Shown piece after piece: positions 1-11,421 of a stretch of DNA of 64,000 bases. The notes below the pieces were generated by a model, which ran no database searches, was not told the DNA's origin, and was given only the letters and a program-made list of their open reading frames with translations. A program made the position numbers and the translations under genes. The DNA comes from Neobacillus piezotolerans (GTDB taxonomy: Bacteria > Bacillota > Bacilli > Bacillales > Cytobacillaceae): the NCBI RefSeq assembly GCF_003362805.1, contig NZ_QNQT01000007.1:124001-188000 (forward strand), written 5' to 3'. Each line of letters opens with the position of its first letter. Position 1 is the stretch's first letter.

Positions 1-2
1 TT

Positions 3-1358
3 ATCAACGCCCATTGGTTCGACGGAGTTTTTTACATCCCGAACTGTGACAAGATTACCCCCGGGATGCTGATGGCAGCGGCAAGGACGAATGTCCCTTC
101 CGTGTTTGTATCTGGAGGGCCGATGGAAGCAGGCGTTTCCTCGACCGGAAAGCCGCTCTCCCTCGTTTCCGTTTTTGAAGGGGTCGGCGCTTACAACAAA
201 GGCACCATCACCCAGCAGGAATTGCTCGATATTGAAACGAATGCTTGCCCTACCTGCGGTTCATGCTCCGGCATGTTCACCGCAAATTCAATGAACTGCC
301 TCATGGAAGTACTCGGCATGACAGTGCCAGGCAACGGAACGATTGTTGCCACTTCCGATACGCGGCATGAGTTGATCCGACGGGCAGCGAAACACTTAAT
401 CGACTTGGTCAAAAAAGATATCAAGCCACGCGATATTATGACGAAAGAAGCGTTTGACAATGCCTTCGCGCTTGATATGGCAATGGGCGGCTCCACCAAC
501 ACGGTGCTGCATACATTGGCCATCGCCCACGAGGCGGGAATCGAGTATGACTTGCACGAAATCAACCGGATCGCGGAAAAGGTACCTTATCTTTCAAAGA
601 TAAGCCCGGCATCCGATTATTCCATGCAGGATGTGCATCATGCCGGCGGGGTTAGCGCGATCATTCACGAGCTCTGCAAAATCGACGGACTCATTCACAA
701 GGATGCCATCACGATTACAGGAAAAACCCTTTATGAAAATGTAAAGGATGCGGAAATAACAAACGACCAGGTCATCAGAAGAAAGAATAACCCTTACAGC
801 CCGGTTGGCGGTTTGTCCATCCTGTTCGGAAATCTTGCCCCGGATGGCGGGGTCATCAAAGTGGGAGCCGTCGATCCTTCGATTATACGTTTCACAGGCG
901 AGGCCATCGTCTTTGAATCGCAGGAGGCCGCACAAGCCGGAATCGACAGCGGATCGGTTAGGCCAGGCCATGTAGTGGTCATCCGCTATGAGGGGCCAAA
1001 AGGCGGGCCGGGAATGCCGGAAATGCTTGCACCTACAGCCGCGATTGCCGGCCGGGGGCTTGAAAAGGAGGTCGCGCTGATTACGGATGGCCGCTTTTCA
1101 GGCGCGAGCCGCGGCATATCCGTCGGGCATATTTCCCCGGAAGCAGCCGAGGGCGGACCTATTGCTTTTGTCGAAGACGGCGACCTAATTATGATTGACC
1201 TCGAAGCCCGCTCAATCAACCTGATTGTCGACCGGGAAGTTTTAGAGGAAAGACAGAAAAACTTTGTAAAGCCAGAACCAAAAATCAAATCAGGGTATCT
1301 CGCCAAATATGCGAAGCTGGTCACATCCGCAAGCACTGGCGGCATCATGAAATTTTAA
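3..1358 (+). CDS. ilvD: Dihydroxy-acid dehydratase, 5'-truncated by the window edge
   Basis: This enzyme dehydrates 2,3-dihydroxy-3-methylbutanoate or -pentanoate to the 2-keto acids that lead to valine, leucine and isoleucine. The frame is open from base 3, and 451 residues remain; family members have about 555, so roughly 100 N-terminal residues lie outside. Iron-sulfur cluster motifs are visible: NCDKITPGM near the left end and [11 protein letters not shown] after it. The C-terminal GRFSGASRG and [11 protein letters not shown] motifs are also typical. It ends 16 bases before the T-box leader of ilvB, with no U-tailed terminator between, so transcription probably runs on into that leader. 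Confidence 0.97.
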   Translation: MNAHWFDGVFYIPNCDKITPGMLMAAARTNVPSVFVSGGPMEAGVSSTGKPLSLVSVFEGVGAYNKGTITQQELLDIETNACPTCGSCSGMFTANSMNCLMEVLGMTVPGNGTIVATSDTRHELIRRAAKHLIDLVKKDIKPRDIMTKEAFDNAFALDMAMGGSTNTVLHTLAIAHEAGIEYDLHEINRIAEKVPYLSKISPASDYSMQDVHHAGGVSAIIHELCKIDGLIHKDAITITGKTLYENVKDAEITNDQVIRRKNNPYSPVGGLSILFGNLAPDGGVIKVGAVDPSIIRFTGEAIVFESQEAAQAGIDSGSVRPGHVVVIRYEGPKGGPGMPEMLAPTAAIAGRGLEKEVALITDGRFSGASRGISVGHISPEAAEGGPIAFVEDGDLIMIDLEARSINLIVDREVLEERQKNFVKPEPKIKSGYLAKYAKLVTSASTGGIMKF

Positions 1359-1374
1359 AAGAACGATAGCGCAA

Positions 1375-1690
1375 ATCGTTGACGGGAACAAAGGAATAAG
1401 AGTCTAGTATTCACAGAGAGCCGGGGTTGCTGGAAGCCCGGAAATACTACTTATTCTGACATCGTCCCTGAGTATTAAGCTGAACGGTCTCCCCTACTAG
1501 GCTTAATCGGGTGTTTTCGGCACCCGTTACCAAAACGGAGCGGATTCCTTTTCCGCTTCATGAGGCGGCAGTTGCAAGACTCGCCGTGAATTCCGGGTGG
1601 TACCGAGGAAAGACATAAACCTTTTCTCCCCGAATATCCTGCTGTAAAAAAACGGCAGGCTGTTCGCGGGAGGAGAGGTTTTTTTGTTGG
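1375..1690 (+). ncRNA. T-box leader (tRNA-sensing riboswitch) of ilvB
   Basis: The region has the order of T-box elements. An AGAGAG motif and a GGTTGCTGGAA distal-loop motif lie in stem I (about 1420-1440), the core GGGTGGTACCG is at 1595-1605, and a strong intrinsic terminator follows. Stem I can be drawn with GAATAAG pairing to CTTATTC. The loop below that helix holds ATC at 1461-1463, an isoleucine codon and my best guess for the specifier. Uncharged tRNA would stabilise the antiterminator and allow transcription of ilvB and the genes downstream. The T-box identity is firm; the specifier is inference. Confidence 0.92.
1617..1688 (+). terminator. T-box terminator hairpin
   Basis: AACCTTTTCTCCCCG pairs with CGGGAGGAGAGGTT and is followed by seven T. 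This is the OFF structure of the T-box leader, competing with an antiterminator that contains the T-box core. Confidence 0.88.
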
Positions 1691-1756
1691 AAAAATGGTT
1701 CGCGATTTTATTAAGCTGTGAAACTTCAAGTTCCACTTAATAATGCAAAACGGGTC

Positions 1757-1786
1757 CATATAATGCGAGGCTCGGCCCATTATATG
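1757..1786 (+). repeat. Perfect 9-bp inverted repeat in the ilvB 5' untranslated region
   Basis: CATATAATG (1757-1765) is mirrored by CATTATATG (1778-1786), with a small inner hairpin CGAG-G-CTCG between the arms. It lies after the T-box terminator and 73 bases before the ilvB start, so it is transcribed only when the T-box is ON. It could be an RNA hairpin or a protein-binding site; the sequence does not decide. Confidence 0.7.
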
Positions 1787-1858
1787 CCTAACACGCTAGT
1801 AATGAGGCCGCACTGGCAAACTATTGAAGCCTTATTTGAAAAACTGGAGGGATTTCAA

Positions 1859-3583
1859 GTGAAAGTGGAGACAATGCCGGCCATGGAGCAGGTTGTTAGC
1901 CCAAAAACAGGTGCCGATGTCCTGATCAAATCATTGGTGAATGAGGGAGTCGATACGGTGTTTGGCTATCCAGGGGGAGCCGTATTGCCAATTTACGATG
2001 CCATCTACCGCGCCCGAGACCAAATTAAGCATTTATTGTTCCGGCATGAACAGGGCTCCATCCATGCTGCCGAAGGATATGCCCGCATTACCGGAAAGCC
2101 CGGAGTCGTCATTGCTACATCCGGGCCTGGCGCAACAAATTTAATTACAGGGATTGCAGATGCAATGATGGACTCTTTGCCGCTCGTAGTCTTTACTGGC
2201 CAGGTCGCAACGAGCGTAATTGGAACCGATGCATTCCAAGAGGCGGATATAATCGGGATCACGACCCCAATCACAAAGCATAATTACCAGGTCCGGTCGA
2301 TTTCCGACCTGCCAAGGGTCATTAGGGAAGCATTCCATATTGCTTCAACTGGCAGGCCCGGACCGGTTGTGATTGATATGCCGAAGGATATCTCAGCAAA
2401 CCCGGTTTATGAAACTGATTTGGATACCGATTTTAATCTGCCGGGCTATCAGCCAACAACAAGGCCGAACCCACTGCAAATCAGTAAGCTTGCCGATGCG
2501 TTATCAAAAGCACGGAAGCCCGTCATCCTCGCAGGCGCGGGAATTCTCCACGGAAAGGCAAACCTTCAATTGAAGGCCCTGGCCGAGAAGCACCGGATTC
2601 CGGTTGCAACCACCCTTCTGGGGCTGGGGAGTTTCCCAGGCACCCATGATCTGTCGCTTGGAATGGCTGGGATGCACGGAACGTACACAGCCAACATGGC
2701 CATTTACGAATGCGACCTTCTCTTAAACATCGGAGCAAGATTCGATGACCGCTTAACTGGAAACCTGAAGCACTTCGCTCCGAAGGCGAAAGTAGCCCAT
2801 ATTGATATCGATCCGGCGGAAATAGGCAAAAACGTACCGACAAGCATTCCGATTGTAGCCGATTCGAGGGAAGCTCTGAATGAACTGCTAAAACTTGAAT
2901 TTCCGATGGAAAACCATACCCAATGGCTGAACAAGCTTGAAGAATACAAGGACCAATACCCGCTTTGGTATACCGAATATAACGGAAGGCTAAGCGCGCA
3001 GCAGGTTATCCAGGCGGTTTATGAAGCGTCGGGCGGCGAAGCGATTGTTACGACCGACGTAGGCCAGCACCAAATGTGGGTGGCCCAGCATTATACCTTG
3101 GACAACCCGGACAGATGGGTCACATCCGGAGGGCTTGGAACGATGGGCTTCGGATTCCCTGCTGCTATTGGCGCCCAGCTTGCCGCGCCGAATAAAATGG
3201 TCATCGCATTCGTCGGCGACGGCGGGTTCCAAATGACGCTTCAGGAGCTCGGCGTCCTGCAGGAGCTGAAACTCCCTGTAAAAGTCATCATTGTCAATAA
3301 TGGGGCTCTTGGAATGGTCCGCCAATGGCAGGAGGAATTTTACGAGGAACGCTATTCGGAATCGCTTTTACCCATCCAGCCGGACTTTGTCAAATTAGCC
3401 GAGAGCTATTCAATCAAAGGCGCAAAAATCCAAACGGAGGAAGAATTGCTGCGCATCCTTCCCGAAGCGTTTGCGTATGACGGCCCAGTTGTCCTTGATT
3501 GCAGAGTCGTCCTGGAGGCAAATGTTTACCCGATGATTGCCCCTGGCAAGGGATTGCACGAAATGATAGGAGTGAAACCATGA
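1859..3583 (+). CDS. ilvB: Acetolactate synthase, large (catalytic) subunit
   Basis: The thiamine-diphosphate enzyme condenses pyruvate with pyruvate or 2-oxobutyrate, the first common step to valine/leucine and isoleucine. I chose the GTG at 1859 because GGAGGG sits 8 bases before it and it gives 574 residues, the usual family length. The open frame extends upstream to 1718 but without a ribosome site. N-terminal [14 protein letters not shown] and the [15 protein letters not shown] region are typical of the family. The C-terminal thiamine-binding stretch GDGGFQMT through VNNGALGMV is intact. It overlaps ilvN by four bases (ATGA), so the two subunits are probably translationally coupled. Confidence 0.97.
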   Translation: MKVETMPAMEQVVSPKTGADVLIKSLVNEGVDTVFGYPGGAVLPIYDAIYRARDQIKHLLFRHEQGSIHAAEGYARITGKPGVVIATSGPGATNLITGIADAMMDSLPLVVFTGQVATSVIGTDAFQEADIIGITTPITKHNYQVRSISDLPRVIREAFHIASTGRPGPVVIDMPKDISANPVYETDLDTDFNLPGYQPTTRPNPLQISKLADALSKARKPVILAGAGILHGKANLQLKALAEKHRIPVATTLLGLGSFPGTHDLSLGMAGMHGTYTANMAIYECDLLLNIGARFDDRLTGNLKHFAPKAKVAHIDIDPAEIGKNVPTSIPIVADSREALNELLKLEFPMENHTQWLNKLEEYKDQYPLWYTEYNGRLSAQQVIQAVYEASGGEAIVTTDVGQHQMWVAQHYTLDNPDRWVTSGGLGTMGFGFPAAIGAQLAAPNKMVIAFVGDGGFQMTLQELGVLQELKLPVKVIIVNNGALGMVRQWQEEFYEERYSESLLPIQPDFVKLAESYSIKGAKIQTEEELLRILPEAFAYDGPVVLDCRVVLEANVYPMIAPGKGLHEMIGVKP

Positions 3584-4101
3584 AGCGGATCATTACAGCC
3601 ACCGTCCAAAATAAAAGCGGCGTCCTTAACCGTGTAACCGGCCTGTTGCAGCGGCGGCAATTCAATATTGAGAGCATTTCTGTCGGACCGACAGAAATTG
3701 ACGGCATCTCAAAAATGACACTGGTTGTCGAAGTTGAAGACAGCCAAAAGGTTGAACAGCTGACAAAGCAGCTTCATAAACAGATTGATGTTTTAAAAGT
3801 TTCCGATATTACCGATAAGGCGGTTGTCTCCCGCGAGCTCGCCCTGATCAGGGTTGCGAGCAGCGGCCAGCTCCGCAGGGAAATCAAGGAAATTATTGAT
3901 CCGTTCCGCGCGTCCGTCATTGATATCAGCAAGGAAAGCCTTGCTGTCCAGGTGACGGGTAAACCGGAAAAAGTCGAAGCGCTGATTGACCTGCTCAGGC
4001 CATATGGAATCAAGGAAATAGCACGAACCGGCATTACCGCCCTCTTGCGCGGAAGCCAGCCGCAAGTATCCGAATTACCTTCTTATTCGCTTCAGAGGTA
4101 A
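3580..4101 (+). CDS. ilvN: Acetolactate synthase, small (regulatory) subunit
   Basis: This regulatory partner of the ilvB product carries feedback inhibition by branched-chain amino acids in this family. It has 173 residues from ATG 3580, preceded by AGGAG. The N-terminal ACT domain is recognisable ([19 protein letters not shown], then [12 protein letters not shown]). A C-terminal ALS small-subunit domain follows ([19 protein letters not shown]). The same gene is called ilvH in Bacillus subtilis. The ATGA overlap with ilvB supports fixed stoichiometry. Confidence 0.96.
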   Translation: MKRIITATVQNKSGVLNRVTGLLQRRQFNIESISVGPTEIDGISKMTLVVEVEDSQKVEQLTKQLHKQIDVLKVSDITDKAVVSRELALIRVASSGQLRREIKEIIDPFRASVIDISKESLAVQVTGKPEKVEALIDLLRPYGIKEIARTGITALLRGSQPQVSELPSYSLQR

Positions 4102-4143
4102 GAATTTAAAAATACATGCAAAACATATTCGAAAGGATGATAA

Positions 4144-5157
<1,014 letters not shown>

Positions 5158-5400
5158 ATAGGAAAAGCGAAGGCGCCCGTTTAGCGCAGTATGGACTGGA
5201 GGGAAGCAACTGCGTTGAGTTACTTCCTTGCAGCTTTGCGACGAGCTGAAGACAACTTCCCTGAATATGCTATGGCGCAGGAGCACCTTGCCCACAGTAA
5301 AGGAAACACGATGAGCGAATGCGAATCGATGTTGACTTATCGTAGCGAGGGGACCGAAGTACACTAGGCGCTGGGCGTTGGAGCTAGACAACTTTTATAC
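5158..5400 (+). repeat. Dispersed intergenic repeat between ilvC and leuA
   Basis: No gene is supported here. The segment begins with GGAAAAGCGAAGGCGCC and ends with GGCGCTGGGCGTTGGAGCTAGAC, so both ends carry a GGCGC core. From memory, these ends resemble a repeat common between genes in Bacillaceae (GTCTAGCTCCAGCGCC ... GGCGCTTCCGCTTTTC). I see only one copy in this window, so the identification rests on recall and not on a comparison. Confidence 0.5.
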
Positions 5401-5447
5401 ATTCTTATGTTTTTTAAAAATAATAGAACTAGTTTCATAAAAACCGA

Positions 5448-5479
5448 GGCCCCTTCCCTTCTATTTACGGAAAGGGGCC
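5448..5479 (+). promoter_or_regulatory. GC-rich hairpin upstream of leuA
   Basis: GGCCCCTTCC pairs with GGAAAGGGGCC (one bulged base). No T-run follows, so it is not a standard intrinsic terminator. The left strand also contains TTCCCTTC (5454-5461), exactly complementary to GAAGGGAA (5496-5503) in the leuA ribosome-binding region. Two exclusive foldings are therefore possible; a regulatory role is inference. Confidence 0.5.
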
Positions 5480-5508
5480 CTACCCAACAATGAAGGAAGG
5501 GAATTCTT

Positions 5509-7056
5509 GTGGTGCAGAACATTCACATATTTGATACGACCTTGCGCGATGGGGAGCAATCCCCCGGAGTCAACTTGAATCAGCTCGAAAAGCTGGAGAT
5601 TGCCAAGCAGCTTGAACGGTTTGGCGTGAATGTAATGGAAGCCGGGTTTCCCGCTTCTTCACACGGAGATTTTGAAGGTGTACGGACCATAGCCCGAACC
5701 GTCAGGAACGCATCAATCGCAGGCCTTTCGAGGGCAACGAAAAGCGATATTGATACCAGCTGGGAGGCACTAAAGGAAGCGGAAGCCCCACGCCTCCATC
5801 TGTTCATTGCCACATCCCCCATCCATATGACGTACAAACTGAAAAAGTCGCCCGAGCAGGTTACCCAGCTGGCGGTCGATATGGTCCGTTACGCTAAGAC
5901 GAAGTTTCCGCAGATTGAATGGTCAGCCGAAGACGCCTCCCGCTCCGACCTTGATTTCCTTGTCCAAATCATCGAAAAGGTTATCGACGCCGGAGCGACA
6001 GTTATCAACTTGCCTGACACTGTCGGCTATGCGACCCCGGCGGAATATGGCCGGATGTTCCGCTATGTGAAGGATAATGTCCGAAATATTCATAAAGCGA
6101 TTTTATCGGCGCATTGCCATGATGACCTTGGGCTCGCGATTGCCAATTCCCTCGCCGCCATTGAAAATGGGGCAACCCAGGTAGAAGGAACGATCAACGG
6201 AATTGGTGAGCGCGCCGGAAATGCAGCGCTCGAGGAGTTCGCCGTAGCTCTTGGCATCCGCAGGGACCAATTTCCTTTTTCCACAGGATTGAACTTAAAA
6301 GAGATCAAACGGACGAGCGATTTGGTCCGGAAGCTTACCGGAATGCCGATTGCCCCTAACAAAGCTGTAATCGGGCAGAATGCTTTTGCACACGAATCTG
6401 GCATCCACCAGGATGGAGTATTGAAACACCCGCAAACCTATGAAATTATCAATCCATCAATGGTCGGCATCGAATCGAATGAGCTTGTACTCGGGAAACA
6501 CTCCGGGCGCCATGCCTTCAAGGAGAAAATTGAGAAGCTTGGATTCTCACTGACTGAAGAAAAATCAGAAGAGGCCTTCAGGCAATTCAAGTCATTAACT
6601 GACCGAAAGAAAGAAGTCACCGACGAAGATTTGTTTACAATTCTTACTGACATCCAGACGGCTGTATCCGATGTAAAAAAATATGAACTGCTTGCCTACC
6701 AGGTCCAATCCGGCTCTATCAACCTTCCAACCGCTACCGTTGCATTGACAACCCCGGAAGGGCTGCGCGCAGAAACTGCCAGGACCGGAAAAGGCCCTGT
6801 CGAAGCTTTATACAATACACTTGAAGCATTGATCAAAGAAGAAATCCATTTGACGAGATACCAATTAAGCTCGGTCGGCCAGGGACGCGACGCACTTGCA
6901 GAAGTCCATGTAAAAATGACTGTCAACGGGATGCCGGTAAGCGGGCGCGGATCATCCCAAGATGTGCTTGAAGCTTCAGCTAAAGCATTTTTAAACGCAG
7001 TCAACCGCGTCTTTTACGGACAAACCGCGAAAGTTCTACAAACAGCGAATAGCTGA
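5509..7056 (+). CDS. leuA: 2-isopropylmalate synthase
   Basis: It joins acetyl-CoA to 2-oxoisovalerate, the committed step to leucine, and is usually inhibited by leucine. The 515 residues match family length. The N-terminal catalytic TIM barrel starts with [13 protein letters not shown], carries the metal-binding AHCHDDLG, and has a second signature in [14 protein letters not shown]. The C-terminal LeuA regulatory domain follows (about residues 380-510). Two adjacent GTG codons (5509, 5512) could start it; GGAAGGG lies 7 to 10 bases upstream. It begins leuABCD after a 350-bp gap that follows ilvC. Confidence 0.97.
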   Translation: MVQNIHIFDTTLRDGEQSPGVNLNQLEKLEIAKQLERFGVNVMEAGFPASSHGDFEGVRTIARTVRNASIAGLSRATKSDIDTSWEALKEAEAPRLHLFIATSPIHMTYKLKKSPEQVTQLAVDMVRYAKTKFPQIEWSAEDASRSDLDFLVQIIEKVIDAGATVINLPDTVGYATPAEYGRMFRYVKDNVRNIHKAILSAHCHDDLGLAIANSLAAIENGATQVEGTINGIGERAGNAALEEFAVALGIRRDQFPFSTGLNLKEIKRTSDLVRKLTGMPIAPNKAVIGQNAFAHESGIHQDGVLKHPQTYEIINPSMVGIESNELVLGKHSGRHAFKEKIEKLGFSLTEEKSEEAFRQFKSLTDRKKEVTDEDLFTILTDIQTAVSDVKKYELLAYQVQSGSINLPTATVALTTPEGLRAETARTGKGPVEALYNTLEALIKEEIHLTRYQLSSVGQGRDALAEVHVKMTVNGMPVSGRGSSQDVLEASAKAFLNAVNRVFYGQTAKVLQTANS

Positions 7057-7096
7057 TTGGAAGGCATAAAATACAATGATGAAGGAGGCTATTTCC

Positions 7097-8203
7097 ATGA
7101 AAAAACATATTGTCATGCTGCCCGGAGATGGGATAGGCCCGGAGGTGATGGACTCGGCCAAGATGGTTTTAAACACAATCGCAGAGGAATTCAGCCATTC
7201 CTTCACCTTTGAAAGCCAAGATATTGGCGGAATCGCGATTGACCGGCAAGGCACCCCGCTTCCCGCAGAAACATCCGCCGCCTGCAAAAAAGCCGATGCG
7301 GTCCTCCTTGGAGCGGTTGGCGGGCCAAAGTGGGATTCCAACCCTTCCCATCTCAGGCCTGAAAGAGGTTTATTGGGAATCCGGAAGGAACTTGGGCTCT
7401 TCGCCAATCTAAGGCCCATCAAAGGTTTTGAAAAACTCCTGCATGCGTCCCCTCTCAAGGAAGAGGTTGTAAAAGGGAGCGATCTCCTTATCGTCAGGGA
7501 ACTTACCGGCGGCCTCTATTTCGGAACTCCAAGCGAGCGGCGCGACAATGGCCAGTCGGCTGTCGACACTCTTTTCTATTCACGCGCCGAGATTGAAAGG
7601 ATTGTGGACAAAGCTTTTCAATGCGCCAAGCAGCGCCGCGGCCAACTTACTTCTGTAGACAAGGCCAATGTGCTTGAATCAAGCAAGCTGTGGCGGGAAG
7701 TTGTCGAGGAAAAGAGGCAGCAATACCCAGACGTTGCCGTTGAACATGTCCTTGTCGATGCGGCGGCGATGAAATTGATTACGAACCCATCCCAGTTCGA
7801 TGTCATCGTAACCGAAAACATGTTTGGCGATATTTTAAGCGACGAAGCCTCTGTTTTAACAGGATCGCTTGGAATGCTTCCATCCGCGAGCCTGAGGGAA
7901 GATGGCTTTGGCCTTTATGAACCTGTCCACGGGTCAGCTCCGGACATCGCGGGCAAAGGAACTGCCAATCCCGTCGCCATGATTCTTTCGGCAGCGATGA
8001 TGCTGAGGCATTCTTTTGGGCTGAATGAAGAAGCGAACGTGATTGAAGAAACGGTCGAGTCCATCTTGAATGGCGGTTTCCACACAGCTGACATCAAAGC
8101 CGCCGGCGGGCAAAAGGTTGGAACGAAAGAAATGACTCAAAAGATAATCGACTCGATTAAAACAAGAAACGCAGCCAACTGCATTATGGACTGTTACGCC
8201 TAA
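7097..8203 (+). CDS. leuB: 3-isopropylmalate dehydrogenase
   Basis: This NAD-dependent oxidative decarboxylase makes the keto-acid precursor of leucine. ATG 7097 follows AAGGAGG with good spacing and gives 368 residues; the upstream in-frame ATG at 7076 lies before that ribosome site. [11 protein letters not shown] at the N terminus and the family signature [19 protein letters not shown] near residue 245 are intact. The NAD-binding [14 protein letters not shown] motif follows. It lies 40 bases after leuA. Confidence 0.97.
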   Translation: MKKHIVMLPGDGIGPEVMDSAKMVLNTIAEEFSHSFTFESQDIGGIAIDRQGTPLPAETSAACKKADAVLLGAVGGPKWDSNPSHLRPERGLLGIRKELGLFANLRPIKGFEKLLHASPLKEEVVKGSDLLIVRELTGGLYFGTPSERRDNGQSAVDTLFYSRAEIERIVDKAFQCAKQRRGQLTSVDKANVLESSKLWREVVEEKRQQYPDVAVEHVLVDAAAMKLITNPSQFDVIVTENMFGDILSDEASVLTGSLGMLPSASLREDGFGLYEPVHGSAPDIAGKGTANPVAMILSAAMMLRHSFGLNEEANVIEETVESILNGGFHTADIKAAGGQKVGTKEMTQKIIDSIKTRNAANCIMDCYA

Positions 8204-8217
8204 AAAGGAGGATAACC

Positions 8218-9636
8218 ATGCACTCGCCAAAGACAATCATCGAAAAAATATGGGAAAAGCACGTTGTCCATCAAGAGGATGGCAGGCCTGACCTTTTGTA
8301 TATTGATCTACATCTCGTACATGAAGTAACTTCTCCCCAGGCTTTTGAGGGATTGAGAATGAATGGGCGGACTGTCCGCAGGCCGGATCTTACTTTTGCG
8401 ACGATGGACCACAACGTTCCCACAAAGGATCAGTCTGTCATTAAGGATTTAATTTCGAAAAAGCAGATAGAAACGCTGATTGATAACTGTCGTGAATTCA
8501 ACATCCCGCTTGCGGATATTGCCCATCCCGACAATGGGATTGTCCACGTCATCGGCCCGGAGCTTGGCCTTACCCAGCCAGGCAAGACGATTGTTTGCGG
8601 CGACAGCCATACATCGACGCACGGTGCATTCGGTGCGCTTGCATTCGGGATCGGCACAAGCGAAGTCGAACATGTCCTTGCGACGCAAACGCTTTGGCAG
8701 CAGCGCCCAAAAACATTGAATATCAAAGTGAATGGGAAGCTTGGCTTTGGCGTAACCGCGAAGGATTTAATTTTGGCAATTATTGCCCAGAATGGAGTGA
8801 GATTCGGTACAGGATATGTAATTGAATATACCGGCAATGCTATCCGCTCCCTGTCAATGGAGGAAAGGATGACTGTCTGCAACATGTCGATCGAGGCGGG
8901 TGCCCGCGCAGGATTGATCACTCCTGACGAAACTACGTTCAACTATCTTCGCGGAAGAAGATTCGTGCCTGATGGCGCCGAGTTTGACAAGGTTGTTGAG
9001 CAATGGCGCGCGCTTGCAACGGACGAAGGCGCAGTTTACGACCATACAATCGAAATCGATGCCTCTGCAATCGCTCCGCAGGTTACCTGGGGTACGAACC
9101 CCGGAATGTGCATCTCTGTCGATGCTATGATTCCAGCACCTGAATCCGGCTCTACTGAAAGTGAAAAACAGGAGATTGAGCGCGCCCTTGACTATATGGG
9201 CCTTGAAGCTGGACAGCCAATCACCTCTGTCACTGTCGAGCATGTGTTTATTGGTTCGTGCACAAATTCAAGGCTGAGCGATTTACGCAGGGCCGCTTAT
9301 GTCATCCAGAATCGACATGTTAATCCGGGTGTCCGCGCAATCGTTGTGCCGGGTTCGAAAAGCGTGAAAGCGGCCGCCGAACAGGAAGGCCTTGATGTTA
9401 TTTTTAAAACCGCGGGCTTTGAATGGCGTGAAGCGGGCTGCAGCATGTGCCTTGCGATGAACGATGATATCGTCCCGCCAGGCGAGCGCTGCGCATCGAC
9501 ATCCAACCGGAACTTCGAAGGGCGCCAGGGAACCGGGGCGCGTACCCATCTTGTCAGCCCTGAAATGGCCGCCGCGGCAGCAATTGAAGGCCGCTTTGTG
9601 GACATTCGCCAATATGCCGCAGTGGAGGTGGTATAA
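8218..9636 (+). CDS. leuC: 3-isopropylmalate dehydratase, large subunit
   Basis: This aconitase-family subunit pairs with LeuD to isomerise 2- to 3-isopropylmalate. It has 472 residues. Iron-sulfur ligands are visible in FIGSCTNSR (near residue 345) and in [10 protein letters not shown] (near 408), the CxxC pair of the 4Fe-4S cluster. [20 protein letters not shown] near residue 130 is the aconitase signature. AAAAGGAGG precedes the ATG. Stop and leuD start are directly adjacent (TAA-ATG). Confidence 0.97.
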   Translation: MHSPKTIIEKIWEKHVVHQEDGRPDLLYIDLHLVHEVTSPQAFEGLRMNGRTVRRPDLTFATMDHNVPTKDQSVIKDLISKKQIETLIDNCREFNIPLADIAHPDNGIVHVIGPELGLTQPGKTIVCGDSHTSTHGAFGALAFGIGTSEVEHVLATQTLWQQRPKTLNIKVNGKLGFGVTAKDLILAIIAQNGVRFGTGYVIEYTGNAIRSLSMEERMTVCNMSIEAGARAGLITPDETTFNYLRGRRFVPDGAEFDKVVEQWRALATDEGAVYDHTIEIDASAIAPQVTWGTNPGMCISVDAMIPAPESGSTESEKQEIERALDYMGLEAGQPITSVTVEHVFIGSCTNSRLSDLRRAAYVIQNRHVNPGVRAIVVPGSKSVKAAAEQEGLDVIFKTAGFEWREAGCSMCLAMNDDIVPPGERCASTSNRNFEGRQGTGARTHLVSPEMAAAAAIEGRFVDIRQYAAVEVV

Positions 9637-10218
9637 ATGGAACCAATTACAATCCATACCGGTCTAGCCTTCCCACTTGACCGTAGCAATGTGGACACCG
9701 ACCAGATTATTCCGAAGCAATTTTTAAAACGGATCGAGCGCCAGGGATTTGGGCAGTTCCTATTTTACAATTGGCGGTTCGACCATTCGGGCAAGCCGAT
9801 TGAGGATTTCCCGCTCCATGATAAAAAATATGTGGGCGCGTCTATCCTGCTGGCTGGAGACAATTTCGGCTGCGGCTCTTCCCGGGAACATGCTCCTTGG
9901 GCCCTACTCGACTACGGCTTCAAGATTATCATCGCTCCAAGCTATGCCGATATTTTTAAAAACAATTCGGTCAAAAACGGGATTCTGGCCATTGAAATGC
10001 CTTATGAGCAAATCCAGCAGCTTATGCAAAAAGCGGAAGCGGGAAACTATTCGTTGACCGTTGACCTCGCCGCCCAAACTGTCCAGGACGGAGAGGGATT
10101 CTCGTATCATTTCGACATCGGCGAGTATTCAAAGGAAATGCTCTATAACGGCCTTGATGATATCGGAATCACCCTTTTGCACGAGGAAAAGATTACTGAA
10201 TTCGAAAACAGGCATTAA
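9637..10218 (+). CDS. leuD: 3-isopropylmalate dehydratase, small subunit
   Basis: Swivelling-domain partner of LeuC, 193 residues. It shows DRSNVDTDQIIPKQFLKRI at the N terminus and the substrate-loop region GDNFGCGSSREHAPWAL. FKNNSVKNGILAIEMP is also typical. GGAGGTG lies inside the end of leuC, and ATG follows its stop without a gap, so translation is probably coupled. Confidence 0.97.
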   Translation: MEPITIHTGLAFPLDRSNVDTDQIIPKQFLKRIERQGFGQFLFYNWRFDHSGKPIEDFPLHDKKYVGASILLAGDNFGCGSSREHAPWALLDYGFKIIIAPSYADIFKNNSVKNGILAIEMPYEQIQQLMQKAEAGNYSLTVDLAAQTVQDGEGFSYHFDIGEYSKEMLYNGLDDIGITLLHEEKITEFENRH

Positions 10219-10235
10219 CATCCAATTTACGAAAA

Positions 10236-11246
10236 ATGAAGGAGCGTGAACCCCTTGGGGATTCTTTAACGACTAACATGATTTCCGATGCAATGGAACA
10301 ATTGGCGAAGACGGTTTACCGCACTCCGCTTACGACCTCTACATTCCTCAATAATCTGGTCGGAAAAAACGTCTTTTTTAAAATGGAAAATCAGCAAAAG
10401 ACCGGGGCTTTTAAAATCCGCGGGGCGAGCTATAAAATGTCGCGCCTGACAGAGAAGGAATTGCAAAAAGGCGTTATTGCCGCATCAGCAGGCAACCATG
10501 CCCAAGGCGTCGCTTTCGCCGCTTCGAGGAGAGGGGTAACAGCAAAAATCTTCATGCCCGAAAATACGCCCGAAGCCAAAATCAAGGCGACCGAAAATTA
10601 CGGTGCGAAGGCTGTCATTACTGGGGCTTCGTTCCAGGAAGCATACGAAGCGGCCCGCCTGGAGCAGAAGATGACAGGGAGCTTTTTCCTCCATCCATTC
10701 GATGACTATGATGTGATGGCCGGTCAGGCTACGATTGCGATCGAAATGCTAAAGCAGCAGCCGTTTCTTGATACGCTAGTCGTCCCGGTGGGCGGAGGCG
10801 GCCTGATTTCCGGAATTGCGGTTGCTGTAAAGCATCTGCAGCCGAAAATCCGCGTTATCGGCGTCCAGGCAGAAGGAGCGAAAGTAATCCATGACCACTT
10901 CCATCGCCTCCCCTCCCCTGGCCTGCCCTTCATGGGAACCATCGCGGAAGGCATTGCCGTAAAGGAACCCGGTATCTTGACCCTTCCAATCATCCGGCAC
11001 TATGTAGATGATATGATTTCTGTAAGCGAATCGGATATCGCCCAAGCCATTGTTTACATGCTTGAAAGGAAAAAAAACTTAGTCGAAGGGGCTGGCGCGG
11101 CAGCCTTTGCCGCCCTCCTCGCAAACCGAAGCACCATCCGCTCCAAAAACTGCGGCATCATCGTCAGTGGCGGCAACATGGACCTATCCAGGCTAGGCTT
11201 CATCCAGCAACTGGCCCAGGGTGGTTCTTTGCCGTGTTTGGCATGA
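10236..11246 (+). CDS. ilvA: Threonine dehydratase without regulatory domain
   Basis: This PLP enzyme deaminates threonine to 2-oxobutyrate, the entry point to isoleucine. The PLP lysine is in GAFKIRGASYKM, and the phosphate-binding glycine loop is VPVGGGGLISG. At 336 residues (322 from ATG 10278) it ends right after the catalytic domain. Biosynthetic IlvA in B. subtilis has about 420 with a C-terminal ACT-like domain that binds isoleucine or valine. Neither candidate start has a clear ribosome site: ATG 10236 has none, and the AAGGAG at 10239 is 33 bases before ATG 10278. Position at the end of ilv-leu supports a biosynthetic role. Confidence 0.9.
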   Translation: MKEREPLGDSLTTNMISDAMEQLAKTVYRTPLTTSTFLNNLVGKNVFFKMENQQKTGAFKIRGASYKMSRLTEKELQKGVIAASAGNHAQGVAFAASRRGVTAKIFMPENTPEAKIKATENYGAKAVITGASFQEAYEAARLEQKMTGSFFLHPFDDYDVMAGQATIAIEMLKQQPFLDTLVVPVGGGGLISGIAVAVKHLQPKIRVIGVQAEGAKVIHDHFHRLPSPGLPFMGTIAEGIAVKEPGILTLPIIRHYVDDMISVSESDIAQAIVYMLERKKNLVEGAGAAAFAALLANRSTIRSKNCGIIVSGGNMDLSRLGFIQQLAQGGSLPCLA

Positions 11247-11261
11247 GTTTCATGAATATAT

Positions 11262-11306
11262 AATAGAAGAAAGCCAACTCTAGGTGGTTGGCTTTCTTCT
11301 ATTATT
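11262..11306 (+). terminator. Terminator of the ilv-leu operon
   Basis: AATAGAAGAAAGCCAAC pairs perfectly over 17 bp with its mirror at 11287-11303, just after the ilvA stop. The remaining 115 bases to the next gene hold nothing I can identify. Confidence 0.85.
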
Positions 11307-11421
11307 ATTAAAAGTCATAAACCCCGTCAGAATCATTTCACTCGTAAAAAACGCCAACATCTCATTTTGATTTTATAAACGAAGAAAAACAGCCACCAAC
11401 TTACCGATGGCGTGGTGATAA

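Noticed and set aside
1475-1780. Minus-strand frames across the ilvB leader
   Set aside because: They are antisense to the T-box RNA, whose conserved elements explain the sequence.
1718-1858. Longer N terminus for ilvB
   Set aside because: The added 47 residues have no ribosome site and cross an inverted repeat; GTG 1859 has both a good site and the family length.
5448-5479. Hairpin as ordinary terminator
   Set aside because: No T-run follows it; the next bases are CTACCCAACA, so simple termination is unlikely.
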